64,000 bases of DNA from Calothrix sp. PCC 6303 (GTDB lineage Bacteria; Cyanobacteriota; Cyanobacteriia; Cyanobacteriales; Nostocaceae): NCBI RefSeq assembly GCF_000317435.1, contig NC_019751.1:496001-560000 (forward strand), given 5' to 3'. A model generated the notes under the pieces. It saw only the letters and a list, made by a program, of their open reading frames with translations, had not been told where the DNA came from and did not search any database. Positions within the stretch are counted from its first letter, which is position 1; the number at the start of each line of letters is the position of its first letter. Below are positions 9,601 through 17,278 of this stretch, piece by piece. The position numbers and the translations under genes are program-made.

Positions 9601-11059
9601 TGTCAGTCCAGTAAAAGATCAAGCTGGTAATAGCTACAGTTTGGGAATTGTCGATCAGTCTGGTACTTTACAGGCGATCGCACCTACAGAAACCAATGCC
9701 TTTACAACCTTTAAACTATTAAACTCCCTGGAACCATTTTTGCAGATTGAAAGGGTGACAGGAGAAAGCACTGGTTATCGCTTCCGGTTAGTAGACCTGG
9801 ATGGAGGCATTCTGTTGCAAAGTACGCAATTGTTTTCTAACAGAAGTATAGCGCGCGATCGCTCTTATCAAGATGTGCTGGGTGTGTTATTTGAACCAGG
9901 TGCGATTGAACCAACGACGACTCAAGAAGGTTTTGGATTTCGGGTATTAAGCAAACCACGCGAGCAGCAAAGTGCAGCAGCTACTTCTCCCCAACTTTAT
10001 TCTTCAGAAAGTGAGCGAGATGGGGCGATCGAACACCTGTTTCTATTGGTACGTGCGTCTCGCCTAATTAATATTATCCCCGAACCTGGTAGCATCCCAT
10101 TTTGGCTGATCTACTTTTTGAAGTTGACATTACAACTGAGAGTAGACAATTTTACTCAATATGCCCTAATTAAATTAGCAAGTTCCCCAGACCCGAACTA
10201 TATTCTGGAATTAGCAAGTTCCCCAAACCCGACCTATATAGGTAGAGTTTACGACCAAAATCATAATATTTTACTGGAACTAACTCAGCACTACCCCACA
10301 CCAGAAGCCGCTTGGAAGCAAGGCAATATTTGCATGGAACTTGTTGCGATGACACCAGATACGCAAAATTTCCGGCTAATTGATGCGGAACTTGGTAATA
10401 ATGGCGATGATTCTCAGCCAAATCAAAGCCCGACTGAACTTTATGGTTGGGAATTGACGAATCGGGGAAAAGACGAAATCCTGGCAACTCATTACTACAA
10501 CAGCCAAGAAGAACGCAATCAATCAATCCAAACGCTACAACAATTAGTTAATGATGAGGGGTTTCATCTGTTGGAGCATATTCTCCTCCGTCCCCAAACA
10601 GCCTCAGACAATTTTTTACCCATCTGTGTCAACGGGGATGATGCCACAAATAAAATGGGAGAAGCAACCCCATTAACCTACCAAGACCCCTATTCTTTCT
10701 GGATCACAGTCATTTTACCCTACTGGTCAGAACGCTTTCGGAATATAGATTTTCGCCGATTTGTCGAACGCACCCTGCGACTAGAAGCACCAGCCCATAT
10801 CGCCTTAAAAATTGCTTGGGTGAATGTCCAACAAATGCACGAATTTGAAGTTGCTTATCACGACTGGCTAGAGCAATTAGCTTTCGATGCTTCCAATGGT
10901 AGCGCTTGTAATCTCACAGGGACGCTTAATCGACTCCTGACAATTATCCCCCAACTGCGGAGCATTTATCCCCAGGGTATCCTCTACGATCCCCAAGTTG
11001 TATCTAAAGATCAGCCGATAATTCTCAACCAAACCGCCCTCGGAACTGCAAATGATTAA
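6674..11059 (+). CDS. giant CIS wedge protein (Afp12/Cis12-like)
   Basis: A 1461-residue protein. Its N-terminus contains LWTDYNLHDPGVTILE (about residues 38-53), a signature seen at the start of Afp12-like and related baseplate wedge proteins of extracellular CIS. The C-terminus contains FHLLEHILLRPQ (about 1294-1305) and LEAPAHIALKIAWV, also typical of this family. The middle contains several similar segments built around F-x-VEK-x-N and R-x-L-x-V motifs that look like degenerate repeats. Inferred role: outer baseplate wedge that links the inner baseplate to the fibres. It starts 45 bp after the membrane-protein gene, and its stop codon overlaps the next start by 8 bp, which suggests translational coupling. 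Confidence 0.72.
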   Translation: MLEYPSISKRKPEFPEYLNFQTLREIGIKHLQALSGKLWTDYNLHDPGVTILEVLCYAVTDLGYRNNLDIADLLALNPTDSQQKENNFFTPDEILTCNPVTVLDVRKRLIDISGVRNAWLEKVTEKVTTYHPPIYIDYVNSKLLQHPPNDQTSENAPCLHPRGLYTVYIDLDLASRKNACGQISRSWSDILDEVKAVLCSYRNLCEDVYDIVVLGEEEIGLCSDIELEADADAEDVLVEIYVILQSLLSPRLTFYTLQELLDKGKSTSEIFAGRPSIAEDSYESHGFIDTDELAALTQQTVIYTSDLYQEILKIPGVAAIRKLSIANYINGLAQSQSSWHLQLTKGYSPVLGIERSKITLFKGLLPIPAEANEVKRRYYEQQAAHIKVIRKDNDLDLSIPQGSYYDLADHYSIQHDFPLTYGISEDGLPESAELLRKAQARQLKGYLVFFDQLLANYLAQLAHVRDLFSWEVDELQTQQNVQVNRQPEKWDTYFTQLLDFPQFEQIMDFPGLEEILKNPELDINNPKSEEIVPALGKYREFLNSINEEPETYSDRRNRFLDHLLGRFAESFADYVLLNYRMVEGHQDKVKDEIKIIHDKAQFLQDYPTLSRDRFRAFNYYNYQQVWNTENVSGFQKRVSRLLGFEDVRRRNLCHYQVDQEPGKFIFTCHVGEQSLTSKQTYLSRKDAQADLEKFLLFALHRNFYKGLTYSYFYHYGWEVEVVDEDDTIIARYEPYYLSQAERITALNILSEKLSSLFNVTEQDNGEESIATSSISQVNIIQIKQIAEENLYYFQLEIPSETSELIKFQGIQRYFSAALAQKAAIALLKQIANKQNYRPILFRQDNNSAERETAIPSSETRFTHYGYALIDQQGKVLAASSDTPTLREANATESFHERFPSQTKRDIELQRWFSNIQLNHNQFQFTVEKVNESYLFTVRHNTRNLIILQSCQSQTTELLAWQSAANFAENLRYLNRYVSPVKDQAGNSYSLGIVDQSGTLQAIAPTETNAFTTFKLLNSLEPFLQIERVTGESTGYRFRLVDLDGGILLQSTQLFSNRSIARDRSYQDVLGVLFEPGAIEPTTTQEGFGFRVLSKPREQQSAAATSPQLYSSESERDGAIEHLFLLVRASRLINIIPEPGSIPFWLIYFLKLTLQLRVDNFTQYALIKLASSPDPNYILELASSPNPTYIGRVYDQNHNILLELTQHYPTPEAAWKQGNICMELVAMTPDTQNFRLIDAELGNNGDDSQPNQSPTELYGWELTNRGKDEILATHYYNSQEERNQSIQTLQQLVNDEGFHLLEHILLRPQTASDNFLPICVNGDDATNKMGEATPLTYQDPYSFWITVILPYWSERFRNIDFRRFVERTLRLEAPAHIALKIAWVNVQQMHEFEVAYHDWLEQLAFDASNGSACNLTGTLNRLLTIIPQLRSIYPQGILYDPQVVSKDQPIILNQTALGTAND

Positions 11060-14000
11060 AGCCATGAACACTATGATCAACAAAACCGGCTACCCCATCT
11101 TTACACCCAATCAGGTATTGACAAAAGACGACTTAAATGATGTTGTTAGCTATCTCGATGGGCTTAATCGTCTAACTCGCACCCATTTAATTGGTATGGG
11201 AATTGTCTGCGGTTTAGAGGTGCAGACTTTAGAGAAAAAAGCAGGAATCTATATTACCTCTGGTTGTGGTATTACCTCGGAGGGTTTTTGTATTCAATAC
11301 TCGCCGATTACTGATCAAAAGCAGGGAGAAGTCAAAAATACTTTTACCCATTACCGAGATCAAGTCCCCCTAGCCAAAAATCTCTTTATCAAGAGCGAAT
11401 CCTCCGAAGAGAATTATTTCGTCAGAGAATTGATTACACCGGAGGAAGCAGAGAAAAAGCCCCAAGGTATCCAACCCTTGACGGCAATACAAGATAATGA
11501 ATTGTATTCTCAGGTGCTAGTTATTCTCTATGACTGGGAAGATTTAGCACGTCAAGATTATTGCCAATTTAGCTATGACGATCGCGGACAGGAACGAAGT
11601 TTTCGCTTGCGTTTTCTTTTGCTCCCTAGCTCCCAAAATCCCAACAGTTCTCAGAATGTTATTAGTGCTGAACGCTTACTAAGTCAAGGCTATCAGGTGG
11701 ATCAATTGCCTGAACCGTGGAAAAAATTTGCTACTCAAAACATTACTCAAGAAATTTTTGAAACCCGCAACCGTTTTCTCCAAGAGTTTGACCTTGAAGC
11801 CAAACAATTCAAAGATTTTGCTCCCCAAATTCAGCGATTTGGCTGTGTCGAAGCTGATAACAGCGTTGATTTAACTAGCATTAATAACTACAAGGCATTT
11901 CGGGAGAAATACTATCTGATTTGTGAAAATGCGATCGCGGCGATCGATAAGGCTTTTCCCAAATTGTTTTGCCTATTTTCACCTTTTTTTACTGCTTTTC
12001 AACCTAATTCAGTTGATGACTTCAGTCAGATTAAGGAAAACCTCACAAATATATTTCAAGGTATCAAGCAAGAAAATCTCTTAGAAAATATCAAGGTCAA
12101 AGAGATTAATCCAGACATACAAACATTAAAATCCGAACAGTTGCAATCGACCTATGCCCTACAATATTTTTATGATTATCTGAGTCTATTGGTTGCTGCT
12201 TACTATGAACTAGCTGAGGCTACTTTTGACTTAATGGATGACTGCACACCTGATACCCAGCGCTTTCCAAGATTTTTGATGCTGGGATTAGTTCCGTCTC
12301 CCAGTCAAGCGACTGAGGTATATGCAGCACCTTCCGTCTATCGTAGCTATTTTACCCAACCCCCCATTTATAATGGTAATCAGCTTCGTATTAATCAAGT
12401 TCGCTACCTTTATCAACGTCTTTTAAAATTCTGTGGGAAAGAAAGTTTTTGCCTACTACCGTTTTATAATACACCGCTCAAAATAACCCCTAGTAAAGAC
12501 CAATCCACACCTCTGAGCGAACAAGCAATCCCCTACTACCTACATTATCCAAATTTATATAAATACTGGAATTATAATGCTTACCGTAAAGGAAGAAGCG
12601 ATCGCCATCCTGCTTATTTTTACCCGAAGAGCGAATCAGGAGACGATTCTCACGACTTCAACGATCTGATCTATCGGCTGGATGTCTATAATTTTTACAG
12701 AATAGAGGGGCATATTGGCAAGACTAATGACGATGTACTCAAACGCATCCAGGACTACAAACAACGATATAATCTAGCTTTTGATGTGATTACCCTCAAA
12801 CTTGGTAGTCAAGCTAGCCTCCAAGACTTAAATATTTCCGGTCAATCTGATGATCTGGAAGCAGATTTTCGTCGGGTTAAGGGTGCTTTTCAGAAACTTT
12901 GGACTCAGCATCAAAGTGAGTGGTCAAAAAATGTCTTACTGCAAACCCTCAAACAGTCTTTCTTTGACAAACCTGGTTTGAGAGTGATTAATAGCACACA
13001 ACTATTTAATCCTATTTTGGATCGCGCCCGTCAAGTAGAAGCCTATGAATTTGTCAGGGGGGATACAGACCAACAATTTAAGTTATATCTGCGTGATGCG
13101 AACAATATTCGTATTGCTCATTATGTTATCCAAAAATCTAACACAGAGGGAAATAGTCTCAGTGATTTTGAGGATTTTATTATCACCTTAGCAGAACTTT
13201 CTAGCGATGCACTTGGACGACAGCAGGAGATTATTAAAGATATAGTCAACCTTCTCTCCTTAAGCCAAGTCACCTACGAACTACTAATTGATTTACCGAG
13301 TAATCCAGATAATTATTACCTAAAACTTTCAACCCCGGATAAACCCCTGTCTCTTCCCCAATATTCCCTAATTTTACTGTCTGAGACTCATTTTTCTGTT
13401 AACGTCGATCGAGAAGATCAACCTATCATCGACCAACCAGAGTTTCCAGACTTCGAGACACTTTACCATTTGTTGCGAGATATTCCTACAAAATTTAATA
13501 CCGATAGGTATCAAATAGGGAATCCCCAGATTGCTGAGGAACTCAATTATTTTGAATTCATGGGACTGATCAAAGCTTACAGAGATCGATTAGAACAATT
13601 GATGAAGTTGCATTTGTTCAACAAATTTGCTCAACAGCATCCCGGTATGGAACATTTGGGGGGAGTACCGAAAGGTGGTACTTTTGTCTTGGTGTATGTA
13701 GATGGTCAGGATGCTAATGAGGTTTTGACTGTTGATAAAGACCGTGACGGCTATGACATCGCAACTTTACGCACGAAAGCTATCCAAGAAGCTGCTTTTT
13801 TACCACCATCTGTACCTGGTGAATTACCAGTTAAAGAAATAATCTCCAACTGGGAGAAGCTACTTTCTGAATTGCAGAAACGGAAAGATATTGTAATTGC
13901 AGATTTTTGTCTTCCCTACCGTTGTAGTAGCAACGCATCAGCAGTCAGTTATGTAATAGCGCGATCGCGTCCCATAATTATACTGGAAAAAACAGTGTTC

Positions 14001-17000
14001 TGCGAAGACGATGATCACAAGTATGAGTTTACCCTGGAACCGGAGGGAGGTACAGTGAGGGGAAAAGGAATTGTGTTTGAGGGTTCAAAACAATTTTTTC
14101 AACCCAGTAGCATTGATAAAGCTAGTAGGGATGATTTAGCCAAGGGATTAGAAGTGGCAATTACTTTCGCCTACGCAGTAGATGAAACCTACGATACCCT
14201 AACTGTAACTGTTTATCCTCTACCAAAAGCTGAATTATCAGTTAGCGATGGACAAAACTTCTGTCACGACGCAGAACATGTAGAAATTAAATTAGCTGAT
14301 GGGACATCTGAAAATATAGAGTTAGTTGAGGTCAAAATTAACGATATAGAAACAACAACTCTCAATTTCAGTGAATATGCAACCGCAAGCGAATCACAAA
14401 CAGTCACGATAAAAGCAAAAATTCGCAATCTCCAAACCAAATGCGAAAATACCCTCATCCGCACAATTACAATTAATCCTTTACCGGAAGCAGAGTTATC
14501 AATTCTTGATGGACAAAACTTCTGTCACGATGCAGAACATGTAGAAATTAAACTAGCTGAGGGGACATCTGAGAATATAAAGTTAGTTCAAGTCAAAATT
14601 AACGATATAGAAATAAAAACAAAAATTCTCAATCCCAGCGAATATGCAACCGGAAGCGAACCACAAACAGTCACGATAAAAGCAAAAATTCGCAATCTCC
14701 AAACCATGTGCGAAAATACCCTCATCCGCATAATTACAATTAACCCTTTACCGGAAGCAGAGTTATCAATTCTTGATGGACAAAACTTCTGTCACGATGC
14801 AGAACATGTAGAAATTAAACTAGCTGAGGGGACATCTGAGAATATAAAGTTAGTTCAAGTCAAAATTAACGATATAGAAATAAAAACAAAAATTCTCAAT
14901 CCCAGCGAATATGCAACCGGAAGCGAACCACAAACAGTCACGATAAAAGCAAAAATTCGCAATCTCCAAACCATGTGCGAAAATACCCTCATCCGCATAA
15001 TTACAATTAACCCTTTACCGGAAGCAGAGTTATCAATTCTTGATGGACAAAACTTCTGTCACGACGCAGAACATTTAGAAATTAAACTAGCTGAGGGGAC
15101 ATCTGAAAATATACAGTTAGTTGAGGTCAAAATTAACGATATAGAAATAAAAACAAAAATTCTCAATCCCAGCGAATATGCAACCGCAAGCGAACCACAA
15201 ACAGTCACGATAAAAGCAAAAATTCGCAATTTCCAAACCATGTGCGAAAATACCCTCATCCGCACAGTTATAATTAATCCCCTACCAAAAGCAGAGTTAT
15301 CAATCTTCGAGGGGCAAAACTTCTGCCACAATTCATCACCTGTAGAAATTAATTTGGTTGATGAGACATCTGGAAATATACAGTTAGTTGAGGTCAAAAT
15401 TAACGATATAGAAATAAAAACAAAAATTCTCAATCCCAGCGAATATGCAACCGCAAGCGAACCACAAACAGTCACGATAAAAGCAAAAATTCGCAATTTC
15501 CAAACCATGTGCGAAAATACCCTCATCCGCACAGTTATAATTAATCCCCTACCAAAAGCAGAGTTATCAATCTTCGAGGGGCAAAACTTCTGCCACAATT
15601 CATCACCTGTAGAAATTAATTTGGTTGATGAGACATCTGGAAATATACAGTTAGTTGAGGTCAAAATTAACGATATAGAAATAAAAACAAAAATTCTCAA
15701 TCCCAGCAAATATGCAACCGCAAGCGAACCACAAACAGTCACGATAAAAGCAAAAATTCGCAATTTCCAAACCATGTGCGAAAATACCCTCATCCGCACA
15801 GTTATAATTAATCCCCTACCAAAAGCAGAGTTATCAATCTTCGAGGGGCAAAACTTCTGCCACAATTCATCACCTGTAGAAATTAATTTGGTTGATGAGA
15901 CATCTGGAAATATACAGTTAGTTGAGGTCAAAATTAACGATATAGAAATAAAAACAAAAATTCTCAATCCCAGCGAATATGCAACCGCAAGCGAACCACA
16001 AACAGTCACGATAAAAGCAAAAATTCGTAATCTCCAAACCATGTGCGAAAATACCCTCATCCGCACAATTACAATTAACCCTTTACCAAAAGCTGATTTT
16101 AAAGCAGAGATTACCGATATCCAAACCAATGGATTTTCTGTTCGCGTCTTTAACATTCAACCAGATGCGGAACCATCTTTTACCTTTGTTTGGGAACACG
16201 ATGGAATATCTAATATTAGTAACCCTGGTAACAATGAATTCATCATCCGCTATAACTATGATTTCAACACTTGGGTAGCTAATGCTGAAAAATCTATAAC
16301 TCTGCGCGTGAAAACACCACCAAACCTCGGTAGTTGTACCAGTGAGCCAGTAACTAAACGCATTGCTGTTCCTCTGGGTGGTGTGCAAGGGTTTAATTTA
16401 CTAACAACTAGCAATGATGAAACTTATACCACTGCACTGTCAAGCGATGACTCCGACGGACTGCGGCTAAACACCTTCAATAGATCTGAGTTTGACCTCA
16501 AGAATAATGAATACGCGATCGCATGTGTAACTATCCCCGCAACAGTAGGTAGTGTAGTATTTACTTATACTGCCCCTAATGCTAGCAGCGAGGTTAATTT
16601 ACCAGTTAATGCTAAACCCTACCATCTGCCTAACTGGCAACCAATCGTAGGCACCCATAGAATTACAGCAAAAACCTTTAGGGAAGTAAATGGCGATCGC
16701 TTGGAGGGAACTACTTCTACTGTGATTATTCAGATTAATGACGATAATAACGGCGAACCCGAACTTATCCCCAACGAACCCGAACCTATCCCCAACCAAC
16801 CCGAACCCATCCCCAACCAACCCGAACCCAGATCGTTTACGCTACCGAACCGCTTGCGTGTACTATTTGAGCCAAGGAATCCGGATATCGGCGAATTCAA
16901 ATTGATTAATCACGAAGACACAATCAAAGCAACTCAGGTATTAGTTCTCGAACAACCCCATCTTGATAAGTGGAGACAAAGGGAAACAACCAGAGACAAA

Positions 17001-17159
17001 AACTTGATTTTTTCAGCACTAACAAAGCAAAGCTATCTAGGTAAACTATTAGTTATAAGTGCAGCAAGCTTGCTGTTAGTTGCCGGGTGGACTTACACCA
17101 TTGCTAGACAGAGCCAAAATCAGCAAAACTCACAACCATCATCGAATTTGAGATTTTAA
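11052..17159 (+). CDS. 2035-residue CIS fibre/anchor protein with seven Ig-like repeats and a C-terminal membrane helix
   Basis: The N-terminus (FTPNQVLTKDDLNDVVSYL, then GMGIVCGLEV and ITSGCGITSEG) matches a family of large proteins found in extracellular CIS clusters. Residues 1057-1677 are seven tandem copies of an 87-89-residue beta-rich unit resembling PKD/SprB-type repeats; each has two conserved Cys (in QNFCH and in MCENT). After further Ig-like sequence come a Pro-rich NQPEPIP repeat (about 1900-1920) and a single transmembrane helix at about 1996-2018, 17 residues from the end. There is no signal peptide, so it should be tail-anchored. Inferred role: extended fibre tying the baseplate to a membrane. 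ATG at 11052 overlaps the previous gene; ATG at 11064 is an equally good start. Confidence 0.75.
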   Translation: MIKAMNTMINKTGYPIFTPNQVLTKDDLNDVVSYLDGLNRLTRTHLIGMGIVCGLEVQTLEKKAGIYITSGCGITSEGFCIQYSPITDQKQGEVKNTFTHYRDQVPLAKNLFIKSESSEENYFVRELITPEEAEKKPQGIQPLTAIQDNELYSQVLVILYDWEDLARQDYCQFSYDDRGQERSFRLRFLLLPSSQNPNSSQNVISAERLLSQGYQVDQLPEPWKKFATQNITQEIFETRNRFLQEFDLEAKQFKDFAPQIQRFGCVEADNSVDLTSINNYKAFREKYYLICENAIAAIDKAFPKLFCLFSPFFTAFQPNSVDDFSQIKENLTNIFQGIKQENLLENIKVKEINPDIQTLKSEQLQSTYALQYFYDYLSLLVAAYYELAEATFDLMDDCTPDTQRFPRFLMLGLVPSPSQATEVYAAPSVYRSYFTQPPIYNGNQLRINQVRYLYQRLLKFCGKESFCLLPFYNTPLKITPSKDQSTPLSEQAIPYYLHYPNLYKYWNYNAYRKGRSDRHPAYFYPKSESGDDSHDFNDLIYRLDVYNFYRIEGHIGKTNDDVLKRIQDYKQRYNLAFDVITLKLGSQASLQDLNISGQSDDLEADFRRVKGAFQKLWTQHQSEWSKNVLLQTLKQSFFDKPGLRVINSTQLFNPILDRARQVEAYEFVRGDTDQQFKLYLRDANNIRIAHYVIQKSNTEGNSLSDFEDFIITLAELSSDALGRQQEIIKDIVNLLSLSQVTYELLIDLPSNPDNYYLKLSTPDKPLSLPQYSLILLSETHFSVNVDREDQPIIDQPEFPDFETLYHLLRDIPTKFNTDRYQIGNPQIAEELNYFEFMGLIKAYRDRLEQLMKLHLFNKFAQQHPGMEHLGGVPKGGTFVLVYVDGQDANEVLTVDKDRDGYDIATLRTKAIQEAAFLPPSVPGELPVKEIISNWEKLLSELQKRKDIVIADFCLPYRCSSNASAVSYVIARSRPIIILEKTVFCEDDDHKYEFTLEPEGGTVRGKGIVFEGSKQFFQPSSIDKASRDDLAKGLEVAITFAYAVDETYDTLTVTVYPLPKAELSVSDGQNFCHDAEHVEIKLADGTSENIELVEVKINDIETTTLNFSEYATASESQTVTIKAKIRNLQTKCENTLIRTITINPLPEAELSILDGQNFCHDAEHVEIKLAEGTSENIKLVQVKINDIEIKTKILNPSEYATGSEPQTVTIKAKIRNLQTMCENTLIRIITINPLPEAELSILDGQNFCHDAEHVEIKLAEGTSENIKLVQVKINDIEIKTKILNPSEYATGSEPQTVTIKAKIRNLQTMCENTLIRIITINPLPEAELSILDGQNFCHDAEHLEIKLAEGTSENIQLVEVKINDIEIKTKILNPSEYATASEPQTVTIKAKIRNFQTMCENTLIRTVIINPLPKAELSIFEGQNFCHNSSPVEINLVDETSGNIQLVEVKINDIEIKTKILNPSEYATASEPQTVTIKAKIRNFQTMCENTLIRTVIINPLPKAELSIFEGQNFCHNSSPVEINLVDETSGNIQLVEVKINDIEIKTKILNPSKYATASEPQTVTIKAKIRNFQTMCENTLIRTVIINPLPKAELSIFEGQNFCHNSSPVEINLVDETSGNIQLVEVKINDIEIKTKILNPSEYATASEPQTVTIKAKIRNLQTMCENTLIRTITINPLPKADFKAEITDIQTNGFSVRVFNIQPDAEPSFTFVWEHDGISNISNPGNNEFIIRYNYDFNTWVANAEKSITLRVKTPPNLGSCTSEPVTKRIAVPLGGVQGFNLLTTSNDETYTTALSSDDSDGLRLNTFNRSEFDLKNNEYAIACVTIPATVGSVVFTYTAPNASSEVNLPVNAKPYHLPNWQPIVGTHRITAKTFREVNGDRLEGTTSTVIIQINDDNNGEPELIPNEPEPIPNQPEPIPNQPEPRSFTLPNRLRVLFEPRNPDIGEFKLINHEDTIKATQVLVLEQPHLDKWRQRETTRDKNLIFSALTKQSYLGKLLVISAASLLLVAGWTYTIARQSQNQQNSQPSSNLRF
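14220..16082 (+). repeat. seven tandem coding repeats (261 + 6 x 267 bp)
   Basis: Unit boundaries by reading: 14220-14480, 14481-14747, 14748-15014, 15015-15281, 15282-15548, 15549-15815 and 15816-16082. Unit 1 is two codons shorter and the most diverged. Units 2 and 3 read as identical over 267 bp. Units 5 and 6 differ at one base that I can see (Glu versus Lys codon in the NPSEY motif). This points to very recent in-frame amplification or gene conversion. The repeats also create a long but spurious open frame on the opposite strand. Confidence 0.95.
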
Positions 17160-17207
17160 ACACCTTCGCTTGCGTTCACTCCAAGCTTGTATTTTTAGCA
17201 AACTCTA

Positions 17208-17266
17208 GAGACAGAAAAACCGCTTTTCTCTGTTTAGTCACTACCCACCTTAAAACATATTCTGCC
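17208..17266 (+). promoter_or_regulatory. leader repeat copy 1 upstream of the DUF4157 protein
   Basis: These 59 bases align without gaps to 21187-21245, upstream of the tape-measure gene, with about three quarters identical. Shared blocks include GAGAC, TTAGTC, CTACC and TTAAAAC. It ends 13 bases before the start codon at 17279. Copy 1 can fold ACAGA..AAAA against TTTTC..TCTGT. It may be a shared promoter or 5' UTR element; no convincing sigma-70 boxes were assigned. Confidence 0.45.
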
Positions 17267-17278
17267 AGAAGGAAACCC

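Noticed and set aside
14220-16082. Regular repeats considered as a CRISPR array
   Set aside because: The repeats are 267 bp, contiguous, in frame and coding, with no unique spacers and no cas genes.
15059-16156. 365-codon open frame on the minus strand
   Set aside because: It lies exactly opposite the tandem repeats of the 2035-residue gene and consists of the same antisense translation repeated; it is an effect of the repeat, not a gene.
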